A stretch of 64,000 bases of DNA, from NCBI RefSeq assembly GCF_000417875.1, contig NW_006920869.1, positions 613,759-677,758 on the forward strand, given 5' to 3'. The translations under genes were made by a program, and so were the position numbers. The notes under the pieces were generated by a model, which did not search any database, was not told where the DNA came from, and saw nothing but the letters and a program-made list of their open reading frames with translations. This document shows, one piece after another, positions 1 through 9,899 of the stretch; the first letter of the stretch is position 1, and the number at the start of each line of letters is the position of its first letter. This stretch comes from Pseudozyma flocculosa PF-1 (taxonomy: Eukaryota > Basidiomycota > Ustilaginomycetes > Ustilaginales > Ustilaginaceae).

Positions 1-3
1 GCG

Positions 4-1152
4 CTACTCCTGCATCGCCTCGATGAACTCGTCGTGGCCCTTTCGACATCTGCACGCTGCCTGCGCCGGGAACGCCGCATCGTCCGTGAAAGTGTCGGCG
101 TTGAAGTACTCGGCGCTGACCCAGCCTCTCCAGCCGCAGTCCTGCAGTATCACCTGGGCGATCCTCTGTGCCGGCATGTATCCTTCGCCGGGAAAGAGGC
201 GGTGCATGCGCGCCCAGCACATCTTGACGTTGGCGTGCTGGGACGCATCGAAGATGTCGCTCTCCTCGCTCAGAGGCGGGTCCATCTTTCTGGCGTCGCC
301 GAGCTGCATGAAGAAGATCTTGCTTCGATTGGCCGCATTGGCAGGGCCCTCGAACGTGTCGCGAAGCTTGGTCAGCGTCGCCTCGACGGCCTCGTCCGCA
401 CCGACATGTTTGCCGTCGACCGACGTCGGGTCAGCGTAGATGGCGCCGAGGATCTGGAAAGTATCCATGACGATGCCAAAGTTGGGACGGTCGACTCTTT
501 GGACCTGTCGCCAAGCCTGCTCCCATGTTGTCGTGCAGTGCCCGAAGCACATCGCTTCGTAAGCCCAAAACTTGGGTCTCGGCCAGCGCAGTCCCATGTC
601 GGCAAGGATCGTCAGGTCTTCAACGATCCTCGACTCGTCATTCGAGACGAAAGGACCGCCGAACATTGCCGAGGCGACCTGGATCATATCCGTTCCGAGC
701 AAGTCGGCGAGCGTGAACCACATTGGTACCTCTGCGAGCCGTTCGTCCCGCCTCGAGGTTGGCAGTAGTCCCGGATAGTGCAGGAACGGCTCGAGACAGA
801 TGATTTGTAGCGAGGCGGCTTCGCACCTGGCTCGGACTGATCGAGCCGCCGCGTAGAGCTGTTCCGCGCAAGGTGCGACGGCGGAATCGAGGCTGAAGAG
901 GCGACGCGCTTCGTTCTGAAGGCACTCGAAGTGGATCTCGATGCCGTGGTATCCCGCTTCCCTCAAAGCCGCGATCTTGGCTTCGAGACCGTGCCGTGCT
1001 GCATGCCGTCCTAGGGAGGCCGACATCATTGCCTGCGGGAGCTTGTTTATCGGCGTCGAGTCCGGGAGGAGATAAGGGCAGACGAGTCTTCGCAGCGGAG
1101 GCAATGGAATGGTAGTCTTGTGCCTGGGTACCTGAGAGGACTGGTCGGCCAT
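4..1152 (-). CDS. qutC: 3-dehydroshikimate dehydratase (QA-4/QutC type)
   Basis: The product should convert 3-dehydroshikimate to protocatechuate in quinate/shikimate catabolism, in the cytosol. The protein is a single TIM barrel of the xylose-isomerase-like fold. It aligns over its whole length with what I know of Neurospora QA-4: an SLGRH start of the barrel, a CLEPFLHYPGL strand and a VQRVDRPNFG block. Likely metal ligands are E199 (WAYEAM), D230 (IVMDTF), Q283 (FFMQLGD) and E348 (VSAEYF). I start it at the ATG at 1152 (382 aa). An ATG at 1230 also lies in frame. An in-frame stretch from about 1131 down to 1033 has a GT start and a CAG end and could be an intron, giving a shorter N-terminus closer to the family length. 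The stop is at 4-6, so the gene is complete. It diverges from a quinate-type permease. Confidence 0.88.
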   Translation of the reverse strand: MADQSSQVPRHKTTIPLPPLRRLVCPYLLPDSTPINKLPQAMMSASLGRHAARHGLEAKIAALREAGYHGIEIHFECLQNEARRLFSLDSAVAPCAEQLYAAARSVRARCEAASLQIICLEPFLHYPGLLPTSRRDERLAEVPMWFTLADLLGTDMIQVASAMFGGPFVSNDESRIVEDLTILADMGLRWPRPKFWAYEAMCFGHCTTTWEQAWRQVQRVDRPNFGIVMDTFQILGAIYADPTSVDGKHVGADEAVEATLTKLRDTFEGPANAANRSKIFFMQLGDARKMDPPLSEESDIFDASQHANVKMCWARMHRLFPGEGYMPAQRIAQVILQDCGWRGWVSAEYFNADTFTDDAAFPAQAACRCRKGHDEFIEAMQE

Positions 1153-2137
1153 TGAGCGCGCCTTGTTAGTTCGAATGAAAGCCTCATTGCACAGCCTTGA
1201 GGAGGCGTGGGAGAGACCGAGGGTCGACATGTCGGGCGCTTGACTGCGGAATGACAAGGTTTCGCGGGGGAGAGATGATGGTGGGCGCAACGAGGTGTGA
1301 TCTCAAGCTGTCGCTGTCCAAGGCCGTCACAGCTTGTCGTACGTCGAACGACTTTATGGCAACGCAGTAGAGAGCAAGTCAGCCACCCTGCTGGGAACGA
1401 TTGACGTACGTGACGTCTACCTGTGGGCACACGGGAGCTTGGCTGTCATGTTTCGGACCGGACATGACAGGGTGCCGAACGACATCCGAACGTTGCATGG
1501 ATCGGACGTCGTCAATCGGACGCCGAGTTGTCAATTCGGACGTCGGCAAAGCGCATGGCTGGTCGGCCAATTGTTGTAGCCGACCCCACATACCCGTCCG
1601 CTCTTCAGCCCAGGGGGTTTGGCCGTCCCTCGTTTGCCGAATGCCCGCTCCCGCCACGCCGCGCGATGTCCCGTCGAGAGCCGTTGAAGGGTGAAAATCT
1701 TTGCTCCCGCCACGACGTCGCTCCAAAGCAGCATTTGCTCGAGCACTGCCGGGACCGCTGTTCCTCGAGAGCAACTTCAAGTGCCCTACTGTCCGAATTC
1801 GGCATCATCCGTCCGCGTCGCGGGTGACTCGTCCTGTGGGGAAGAAGGGCCTGTCCTCGAACCTCGCCCTCGAGCCTCTCTACCATCATCGTCCCCCTCT
1901 TCCCCGCCTCCTTCCCCGCATCGCGTGGCATCAGCCCTTCCCCTTCTCCCCTGGACTCCACGGTATCCGCGAGCTACACAAGCTGGAGCTTCAGCCGCAC
2001 TTGAAGGGCTACAAATACCTAGACCGTCGTCGCCCTTGCCCTCTCTTCCACTTCCGGGGCCCCACAAAACCACTTCTTCCCCTCCCTCACAGTAGCCACC
2101 TCCCGCTTGCAGACCCTGTCTTGCTCAACATCGAACC
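1153..2137. promoter_or_regulatory. divergent promoter region between the quinate genes
   Basis: This is about 1 kb without a supportable gene, shared by the dehydratase (leftward) and the permease (rightward). It includes a cluster of CGGAC words described separately. The last 250 bases before the permease are pyrimidine-rich, as in fungal 5' leaders. Open frames here have no recognisable product. Confidence 0.6.
1453..1546. promoter_or_regulatory. cluster of CGGAC half-sites
   Basis: CGGAC occurs at 1454, 1459, 1503, 1517 and 1537, and the reverse-oriented CCGAA/CCGA word at about 1475 and 1486. Three near-identical decamers (TCGGACGTCG, TCGGACGCCG, TCGGACGTCG) lie at 1502, 1516 and 1536, the latter two each preceded by GTCAAT. 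Zn2Cys6 regulators bind CGG triplets, so this is a candidate operator for a quinate-pathway activator. That role is inference. I did not see the known QA-1F/QUTA consensus. Confidence 0.4.
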
Positions 2138-3881
2138 ATGGGCTTTTTCAGCACCCTCGTGCGACCGCCGCACGACACCTCGGCGGTGCCCGCGCCGCCG
2201 GAGACGCACAACTGGCGTCTCTATACCATGGCCTTCTCTGCGAGCATGGCCTCGGCGATGTTCGGCTACGATAGCGCCTTTATCGGCGGAGCGCTGACGC
2301 TGCCGTCGTTCAAGCGCACCTTTGGCGTCACTGCGGAGCACTCGACGGCGCTCTCGTCGCACATCACCTCGCTCTTCCAGGCCGGCTGCTTTTTCGGCGC
2401 GATCCTCGTCTACCCCATCACTGAGCAGTTCGGTCGCAAGCCCGCCCTGCTCCTTGCCGGTATCGTCTTCAGCATCGGCGCCATCATCCAGACCGTGTCA
2501 GACGGCAACCTCGGCATGATGTACGCCGGTCGCGTCCTCACCGGGCTCGGCGTCGGCTCGAGCTCTCTGATCACACCCGCCTATATCTCGGAATGCAGCA
2601 CGCCGGCAACAAGAGGAAGGCTGGTGGGCATCTTTGAGTGCTGCCTGCAGGCTGCGCTCGTCGTGGGCTTCTGGACAAACTACGGTGTGGCGCAAAATAT
2701 CCCCGACGACGGCAGCAACAAGCAGTGGCAGGTCCCCTTCGCCGTCCAGCTCATCCCGGCCGGCCTGCTTTTAATCGCCATGACGTTTCAGTCCGAGTCG
2801 CCGCGATGGCTCATCAAAAAGGGGAAGGACGACAAAGCGAGAGAGGTGCTGGCGCGGCTCCGCGACCTCCCGGCATCGCATGCCTACCTGTCCTACGAGA
2901 TCGAGTCGGTCCGTGACCAGATCCACGCCGAGCTTGGTCCTGCCGGGCAGCTATCGCTCTGGGGCAAGCTCAAGGAGTGCGTCGCGCCTGAGAACCGCGT
3001 CCGTCTCGGTCTCGGCGTCGCTCTGATGTGGCTGCAGAATCTGTCTGGCATGTGAGTGCACTTCCTCCGGACGGTCATCGTATCTCCTCGCCGTTGCTGA
3101 ACCAGTTGCCATCACCTCTCTCCAACGTCCCCGCAGCAATGCGCTCAACTACTTCTCCAACACCCTCATCAAGAGTATCGGCTTCACGGGCACCAGCGTC
3201 TCGCTGCTGGCGACGGGCATCTTTGGCATCGTCAAGATGGTCGTGACGATCGTCTTCATGTTCTTCTTCGTCGACCGCGTCGGGCGCCGGGTGCCTCTGC
3301 TGGTCGGCAGCGTGGGAGCGGCGGCGTCGATGTACTACCTCGGCATCTACTCGACGGTCACACGCTCCTTCCAACAACCGGTACCCAAGGACGGCGCGGC
3401 CTACTTTGCGCTCGTGTGCGTCTACCTCTTTGGCGCTAGCTACGCCTTTTCGTGGAACGGCATCCCCTGGATCTTCCAGTCCGAGGTCTTCCCGCTCGCC
3501 GTGCGCGCCCTGTCCATGGTGGTGACGACGGCCAACCAGTGGTTGAGCCAGTTTGTCATCGTCTACTCGGCGCCCTACATGATCGAGTCGATGCGGGGCT
3601 ACACCTTCATCTTCTTCGCCCTATGGACCACGGCCGCCTTTGGCTTCGTGTGGCTCCTCGTCCCAGAGACGGCCGGCATCTCGCTCGAGAACATGGACGT
3701 CCTCTTCGATGGACCGACGTTGGCCCGGGACAAGAGGCGCCACTATGACCAGGTCATGGCCAGCCAGCGCGCCATGCAGCTCGAGAACGAGGCCGAGGCC
3801 CTTCCCCGCGAACGACGGCAACAGGAATCGGCGGCGCCGGCCGATGTTACCATGGACAAGGAGGCCAAGTCGATGGCCTAG
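2138..3881 (+). CDS. MFS quinate/sugar transporter
   Basis: This is a proton-coupled major facilitator of the sugar porter family in the plasma membrane, most like fungal quinate permeases (QA-Y/QutD). The exons are 2138-3051 and 3137-3881, with a GTGAGT donor and a CAG acceptor. The joined protein is 552 aa. Family marks are FGYDSAFIGG in TM1, a GRVLTGLGVGSSS loop, SESPRWLIKKGK, QNLSGINALNYFSN across the splice junction, and PETAGISLENMD near the end. The FGYDSAFIG block is typical of quinate permeases. It diverges from the 3-dehydroshikimate dehydratase, which supports quinate as the substrate. Another aromatic acid or a sugar cannot be excluded. The gene converges on the HECT ligase with about 86 bases between stop codons. 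Confidence 0.87.
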
Positions 3882-3967
3882 CTTGCTTTGCCCCCCTCTG
3901 ATCAACGCTTTGTATTCTATCGTCCCGACGAATAACATGACGCAACGACCGTATGTGTCCTGCATCT

Positions 3968-6900
3968 CTACCTTAGCCCGAAGCCCCTCCAGTGCTCGAT
4001 GGCCTTTGCCACCTTGACCTGCATCGTCTCAACGTCCGGATAGTCGGGGAGGAAGAGGGTGAGAGTGCACGTTGACGACCACGGCAGGGGCATGCGGTTA
4101 GTCCGTCGTGCGGCCGCATTTCCCTCGCTGCCGCCGTCGCACTCTTCCTCTGTGAGACCGAGGATATGGTCCAGCTCAACCAAGTGGATCCGCAACCCCA
4201 ACGCCTTTGCGCCGGCGACGGGCAGCTCTTGCGATCCCGTGATGAAGGCGAGCAGCTTGCGTTGGTCCGCGCCGTCGAGCGCCTCCCAGACCGCCCAAAA
4301 GTCGTCGATGGCATCCATGGTCTGACGGCCAGAGGCAGACAGTGAGTCCGAATCGCTCCGTGGGAGGATGTGCTGGGTGTGCGACCGGAGCGCTCTGACA
4401 TCGAGCTTGCCCTGCTTGCCTTGTGCGAAGTCTTGTACCAAGGTTTCGCTGCAGACGATCGATCTCAGCTCCTCGGGTTGCAGCAGACTCAGCGCCAACC
4501 CACCGCGGACAATGACATCGCGACCTCGGCGTTTGCCGTCGGCGGCGGTGATGGGTTGATGAGCGGGCATCACCGCCGTCCAGCCCCGACGGAAGGCATC
4601 CACTTGGTGCTGCACCGCATCGACAAGATGGTAGCGGATCAGCCGGCGCACGTACCGCTCGCGCTCGGCAAGACGGACGGTCCGGTGTCGGCCGCCGGGC
4701 ACCAGGTCTACGGTTGCGACGGCCTCGGTGTCGCTCAGGTCGTCATGCGACGCTGTAGCCAGGCTCCAGGTGAGACCGAACGTGGCCTCGAACTGTTCCT
4801 CTGCGAGCTCGCCGGATTCGTCAGCGTTGACAGATGCAGGCTGCCACCCCAGGAGGTGTCGAAGGGAGCCCGATAGCTGCCCGTCGGCTTCCGCGAGGTC
4901 TTGTAGATCCAACGTTGAATCGTTCTGGCCAGCACCCGCGGCGATCTTGAACGCGAAAGCAGGCGGCCGAAATGGCAGAGCCAACTTGACGCTATGAAAG
5001 GTCGCTAGGCCGAGGAACAGACCGAGGAACTCGGCCGAGGCAAGGTCCGTCGATGGGGAGAACCACCGCTTTGCGCCCATGAGGCCAGGTGGGAAGTCCT
5101 TGGCGACGGCTGCGAACCACTCGCGCGTGGGCCCACCGCCGTCGGCAGCGTCTTCGCCTATGAATTCGACCCGAAGCGGCCTGGTGATGTCTTCAGTCGT
5201 GGCCTCGATGCTATCGGCGTCCCCAAGGAGATGGCGAAACAGCTCTGCGCTCTGTGCGTACGCGTGCTCGCGTTGAATGGAGAAGCTCAGTCGCTGTGAG
5301 GACACCGAGAGGCTGGCTCGACCATTTGCGGTCCTGAGTATGACGGCTGGGCGCTGACCAGAGGTGCCCCTCGCAGCGATGCTTGCCCGCATACCATTCT
5401 CGAACTGAAGGATACGGGCTTTGGCGCCGAGGCTGAGGAGGAAGGGATCGTGACATGCGTTGAAGCGCTCTCGATCCGGCTCCGGACGATGCGCGAAGGC
5501 GACGAAATCCTCGAGGAAGGGCAGGGTGTCCAGCATGAGGCAATAGAAGTGATCGACCGACAGTCCCGCCTCTCCGTGCGCGCGCACGCCGGCGTTGTGC
5601 TGCCAAAGCAGTCGAAGGAAAGCGCAGCACTCGAGAAGCGTTGGGTCCACCCGGACGCTGGCGAGATTGGAGCTCGATGCCACGTCTGCAATTTCGGCGG
5701 CCGGGTTCGAGAGGCGTCGGCCGCAGATGCCAACCAGATCGCTCACGAGTATTTCGAGCATACCAGCGTCTCCCTCGAGAGACGACGAGGCGGAAGCGGC
5801 GAGCGTGCGGCCCAGCAGGGCTCTCCCGTCGGGAGAAGCCGTGAACAGAGCGAGTGTCTGCCTGAGCACGCCTTCTGCCGCTCGAGAGCCGTTAGGATGC
5901 GCCTGCATGAGCCTAGCAGGCCTGAATCGCAGCAGCACTGCCAACGCAGACACCGTTTCGTCGCCGATGGAAGTAGCATCCTGTGAGATGGAAATGATGG
6001 ACTCGAGCGTGTCGATGGCAGCTTGCAGATCGTTAAGCTGCGATGCTGTGATCAAATCGTCGGACTCCCTATGGTCACGCAGGAGTCCGTCGAGGGTGCG
6101 CCGAGCGTTGCGTATCGCTCCGACGTCCGTGATACCCTTTCCGTGCCCTTCGTTGTCCTCGCCGGTCCCTGCCGGCGGCGACGCTCCAGCGACAACGGCG
6201 GCAGGATCGAGGGCCGCTTGCTTGGCGGGGTCGAGCCGCTGGGCCTTGCCCTTCCAGCGACCCGCCTCGCTGCGAACCTTTTCCGGCGCCTTCGGGTTCC
6301 TTGCATAGATGCGCGGACCCATGTGCGCGGCCCCGAGCTCGTGGTCCATGTTGTCGAGCACCTTGAGCGGCTCTCCCCCGAAGCTGCCGGCGCCGAAAGC
6401 CATCAAGCCGGCGGTACCAAAGCTCGAGGCAGAGCGGCCGTTGCGCGACCGACCGGAGCCGGTAGTCAGGTCGCGAAAGATGAGAGAAGCCATACTTGCC
6501 CCCCTGGCGGATACGGGGCCGTCTGCATCCCCGTCGCCGTCGCCGAGATAGTCGTCTTCGGCTTCGCGGGCATACTGATCGAGCAGGGCGGCCAGTGTCT
6601 GGACGCCGCTGGGACCGACGTGGCGCTTCTTTGGCGGCGTAGACCTGCCGTTGGCGTCCCTGCTGGAGCTTTCGCGGGTGCGCCGTACGAGCTCCTGCCG
6701 TCGCGACGGATACGGATTGAAGGGTTGTCTGGACGAGCTGGCGTACTGCGACCACGGAGAGGCCTGGTTTCGCTTCCTCGTGGACGATTCAGCGGACGCC
6801 GATGCTAGCGAAGGGAAGTCCGAGGGCGAAGGGGCGGTCGCTGCTGGGCTGGCGGCTGACGCATTCGGCCAGGACACTTGTCGTGGTGGCGCCCATGCCT

Positions 6901-7147
6901 TCTTCCAAGGCGAGGCCTTTGTCGTCGAGCTCGAGGCTGCTGGCTGCGGTTGATGCGGGCGAGCGCCAGCCGTGGCGGTCTCGGACACCTCGAGGCTGTC
7001 TAGAGCGTCGTAGAAGGTGGCGGCGTCGTCTTCGGCATCGCTTGCGCAGTGGTTGTGGGCTTCTTTGTCCACAACATCCTGCATGGTGGTGCTATCGAAT
7101 GGATAAGGGAGGTCGAGGTTGAGGTCGAAGCGGCTGTGGCGGGGCAT
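3968..7147 (-). CDS. HECT-domain E3 ubiquitin ligase
   Basis: The gene has one exon encoding 1059 aa. The C-terminal 400 or so residues form a HECT domain: TRPLRVEFIGEDAADGGGP opens it near residue 655, and the C-lobe ends in SSTCTLTLFLPDY with the predicted catalytic cysteine at C1027, then GFGLR at the C-terminus. The enzyme accepts ubiquitin from an E2 on that cysteine and passes it to substrates. The N-terminal third is Ser/Pro/Ala-rich and looks disordered. A helical region follows (about 330-600). I see no WW, C2 or RCC1 repeats, so it is not of the Rsp5 or HERC type. The general form suggests the Hul4/UBE3A-like group, which I cannot prove by eye. Confidence 0.9.
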   Translation of the reverse strand: MPRHSRFDLNLDLPYPFDSTTMQDVVDKEAHNHCASDAEDDAATFYDALDSLEVSETATAGARPHQPQPAASSSTTKASPWKKAWAPPRQVSWPNASAASPAATAPSPSDFPSLASASAESSTRKRNQASPWSQYASSSRQPFNPYPSRRQELVRRTRESSSRDANGRSTPPKKRHVGPSGVQTLAALLDQYAREAEDDYLGDGDGDADGPVSARGASMASLIFRDLTTGSGRSRNGRSASSFGTAGLMAFGAGSFGGEPLKVLDNMDHELGAAHMGPRIYARNPKAPEKVRSEAGRWKGKAQRLDPAKQAALDPAAVVAGASPPAGTGEDNEGHGKGITDVGAIRNARRTLDGLLRDHRESDDLITASQLNDLQAAIDTLESIISISQDATSIGDETVSALAVLLRFRPARLMQAHPNGSRAAEGVLRQTLALFTASPDGRALLGRTLAASASSSLEGDAGMLEILVSDLVGICGRRLSNPAAEIADVASSSNLASVRVDPTLLECCAFLRLLWQHNAGVRAHGEAGLSVDHFYCLMLDTLPFLEDFVAFAHRPEPDRERFNACHDPFLLSLGAKARILQFENGMRASIAARGTSGQRPAVILRTANGRASLSVSSQRLSFSIQREHAYAQSAELFRHLLGDADSIEATTEDITRPLRVEFIGEDAADGGGPTREWFAAVAKDFPPGLMGAKRWFSPSTDLASAEFLGLFLGLATFHSVKLALPFRPPAFAFKIAAGAGQNDSTLDLQDLAEADGQLSGSLRHLLGWQPASVNADESGELAEEQFEATFGLTWSLATASHDDLSDTEAVATVDLVPGGRHRTVRLAERERYVRRLIRYHLVDAVQHQVDAFRRGWTAVMPAHQPITAADGKRRGRDVIVRGGLALSLLQPEELRSIVCSETLVQDFAQGKQGKLDVRALRSHTQHILPRSDSDSLSASGRQTMDAIDDFWAVWEALDGADQRKLLAFITGSQELPVAGAKALGLRIHLVELDHILGLTEEECDGGSEGNAAARRTNRMPLPWSSTCTLTLFLPDYPDVETMQVKVAKAIEHWRGFGLR

Positions 7148-7299
7148 TTCCTCTTAATTTCGAGAAGCAAAATCGCTAGAAGCCAGCCCAGGCCTTCGAC
7201 GCGCCGGCGGCGGTGGCGGCAAAGCTCCACATTCGTTTTGATTGATAAAGATAAATTAGAGCTTTATAATGTCATAGTTTGGATGCCTTGCATACAAAG

Positions 7300-7406
7300 G
7301 CAGTCTTAGTATAGTGGTTAGTACGAGTCGTTGTGGCTCTTCCACGCCGCTCCTTCGCCGGAGTGGGTCTCCCGACTAGACGGATGTTCGATTCCTCCAG
7401 ACTGCA
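7300..7406 (+). tRNA. tRNA-His (anticodon GTG) with intron
   Basis: The acceptor stem GCAGTCT (7300-7306) pairs perfectly with AGACTGC (7399-7405), with discriminator A at 7406. The D arm reads TAGTGGTTAG. The anticodon stem AGTCG pairs with CGACT (7373-7377). The loop TTGTGGC carries GTG at 7333-7335. About 35 bases after position 37 (7337-7371) form an intron that contains CCAC, able to pair with the anticodon GTGG as in standard tRNA introns. The T arm has TTCGATT with one T-C mismatch in its stem. Overall it closely resembles yeast tRNA-His. Confidence 0.9.
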
Positions 7407-7411
7407 TTCTC

Positions 7412-7426
7412 TTTTACTTTTTTTTT
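7412..7426 (+). terminator. RNA polymerase III terminator
   Basis: A TTTT run at 7412-7415 and a longer T run at 7418-7426 follow the tRNA end by a few bases, as expected for Pol III termination. Confidence 0.7.
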
Positions 7427-8333
7427 CTTTCGCACCCGAGCCGGATCAACGTGTTTATGCGGCTGGCGTGTGCAGCAGGATGCGCTGCAGGCCCATGTCG
7501 AACGGCGGAACACCGGGGGCGACGGAAGCAACGTCGGGCCGAGCTAGGGTGCGTTTCGCCTCGACGACGCGACGGGGTGTTTCGCAAGGTGTGCATGGAT
7601 GGCTTTGAGCGGGCATGCTGGCTGCCGTGCCTGAAGCTAGGCTGGTGTAGGAGCTGGAGTGGCGGTCATGCCGAGCAGGCGTGGCTCGGTATGCACAACG
7701 CAGCGAGCACCGCCGATCCCTCCTCGCTTGCCTGCCACCTTGGCTCGGTGCGCTCACACCCGCCGCCAAGCCGAGTCGCCTCTAGTCTATCTCTGCCTCC
7801 CGTCGGGCAGGTCTACGTCGTTTGTCCAACTGGTAGGGCGAGAAGGGTCGGCGCGTGCTTGGCTCAATCGACGATTCGGCACTCTATATGTACTTCGGCC
7901 AAGGGAGGGCGCCTCGGGGGTGGTCGGCCGTTTGCGCAGGCACGCCGGTGCGGTTGGTCTCGGCAGCGGCGATTGGCACCGGGCCCAAATGGAAGACAGC
8001 GGCGGCGGCGGCGGCGGTCAAAGGGCGCAGAGACGTCGATCCTCAGTTGCCACTCCGACCTCGCACCTGGCGCCCCTCTGCTGCATCGTACCCTCTCTCT
8101 GCCGAACCCAAACTCCGAAGCAGCATGTGCTTGGCTCCCTCTGCACCGCCGGCCAGAGCGGTCCCTCCCGTGCCTGCAAACAGCAATCCCCAGCCCTTCT
8201 TCCCCTAGCCTCTTGTCTGTGTTGCGGCCGATGATATAAACCCTCGAGCACTCGACATGACGCTCCCGTCCTCGCCCGCCTGTCCGCTCCGCCCCCCCGC
8301 CCTTGCCGCTTCGACGACCATAGACCTTCCTTG
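7427..8333. other. gene-free upstream region of the GH16 gene
   Basis: About 900 bases lie between the tRNA and the glucanase gene. One frame stays open for about 300 codons but starts without ATG context and has no recognisable protein features. I see no gene, only a TATA box near the right end and a C-rich leader. Confidence 0.5.
8235..8240 (+). promoter_or_regulatory. TATA box of the GH16 gene
   Basis: TATAAA lies 94 bases upstream of the ATG at 8334, followed by a C-rich leader. Confidence 0.6.
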
Positions 8334-9708
8334 ATGATGCCCTCCCTCTCGCGCACCCTCGCCCTCTCGGCGGTCACCCTCTCGTCGGCGCTCCTGGCAC
8401 AGGCCGCCACCTGGAGCCGCACCGCCGACATCCAGGGCAACGGCTTCTTCGACGCCTTTGACTGGTTCAACGAGCGCGACCCCACAAACGGCCTCGTCAC
8501 CTACCAGACCGTCGACGCCGCAAAGGCCGCTAAGCTCAGCTACGTCGACGACAACGGCGCCTTTGTCATGGGCGTATCGACCGTACCCGTCGCCCTCGAG
8601 GGCAGGCCCAGCGTCCGCCTCCAGTCCAAGCAGAGCTACGCCGACGGCCTCTACGTCCTCAACGTCACCCACGTCCCCACCGGCTGCTCGAGCTGGCCCG
8701 CCTTCTGGACCGTCACCGAAAACATAAAGTCCTGGCCCGTCGGCGGCGAGATCGACATCCTCGAAAACGCAAACGACCAGTACGCCGCCGGCCTCGTCTC
8801 GGCCCACACCCAGTCGACCTGCCTCATCGACCAAAACATCCCCGACGCCTACGGCCAGGTCACCTACAGCAACTGCTCCGCCTACACCGAGGCCAACTCG
8901 GGCTGCCGCGTCGAGATGAGCAACGGTCCCGCTCCCACCTGGGGCGCCGACCTCAACAAGGCCGGTGGCGGCGTCTTTGCCATGGAGCGCTCCTTTGGCT
9001 CCGAGGGACAGGGAGTCAAGGTGTGGTACTTTCCCAACTCGGACCCCTCGTCGCTTCCAAAGGACCTCCGCGCCGGCAGCACCTCGGCCAACAGCGACAA
9101 CTTTGGCAAGCCCTACGCCCACATGCCCATCAGCGACTGCCACGCCGACTTTGGCATGCACAAGATCATCTTTGACATTACTCTGTGCGGCGACTGGGCT
9201 GCCAACACCGTGAGTGGCGTCCCCTCAGCCTGGCCGCCCAGTTCGAAGCAGAGCGTCGTCCGCTGACCTGCTATCCGTTCTCCTCACATGACAGTACGCC
9301 GAAAGCGGCTGCCTCGCAAAGTACTCGGCCTGCAGCTACCAGGTCGGATACAACGGAAGTTCCGTGAGTCGCACCGGGTCGCTTTGGCCTCTTCGGTCTC
9401 CTTCGTCGCGCTGACGTCCGTCTCGACCGCCTCCCGGACCTCGACAGTACTCCGAGACCTACTGGGCTGTCGACTCGCTCCGCCTCTTCACAGACGGCGG
9501 CGACAAGGCCAACGCGGCCAACTCGCCCAACACCGCCAAGCCGTCCACGGTCGCCGCCTCGAGCCTGGCCACCAGCACCGCCAAGCCCTCGTCGGGAGCC
9601 GCAAAGAGCAACTCTGCCTCCTCTGCCGCATCCGCGTCCGTTTCGACCCCGCTGACTGCCCTCGCCGGTGCTGCTGCACTCGCGCTCGGCCTTCAGCTGC
9701 TGCTCTAG
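8334..9708 (+). CDS. GH16 family beta-glucanase, GPI-anchored
   Basis: This is a secreted glycoside hydrolase of family 16, expected to act on beta-1,3(4)-glucans of the cell wall or environment. The exons are 8334-9209, 9295-9363 and 9448-9708, giving 401 aa. A signal peptide ends near LLAQAATW. The active-site motif GEIDILEN gives nucleophile E139, D141 and acid/base E144. The tail is Ser/Ala/Thr-rich and ends in a hydrophobic stretch (LAGAAALALGLQLLL) typical of GPI attachment. Fungal laminarinase-like GH16 proteins share the DIQGNGFFDAFDWF opening and the SCxAYTEANSGC-like cysteine region. The start codon is the first of two adjacent ATGs. Confidence 0.92.
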
Positions 9709-9899
9709 TCGTACATAGACCTTGACCATCAGGACATGAGGAATTGCAACGTCACGTACAAACTCCACAGGGGTCTGTGCTGCCCTTTGAAGGCTAATCT
9801 TCAACAGGCCGAGACCAGCTGAAGCGATAGTACTGGTGCATGACGCACCAGCCCTCATCTAAACGTCAGGCAATGGCCCTCGACTCCTGCAGTGCACTT

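Noticed and set aside
7331..8239. 302-codon plus-strand frame downstream of the tRNA
   Set aside because: It begins in the tRNA, lacks protein character and overlaps the glucanase promoter.
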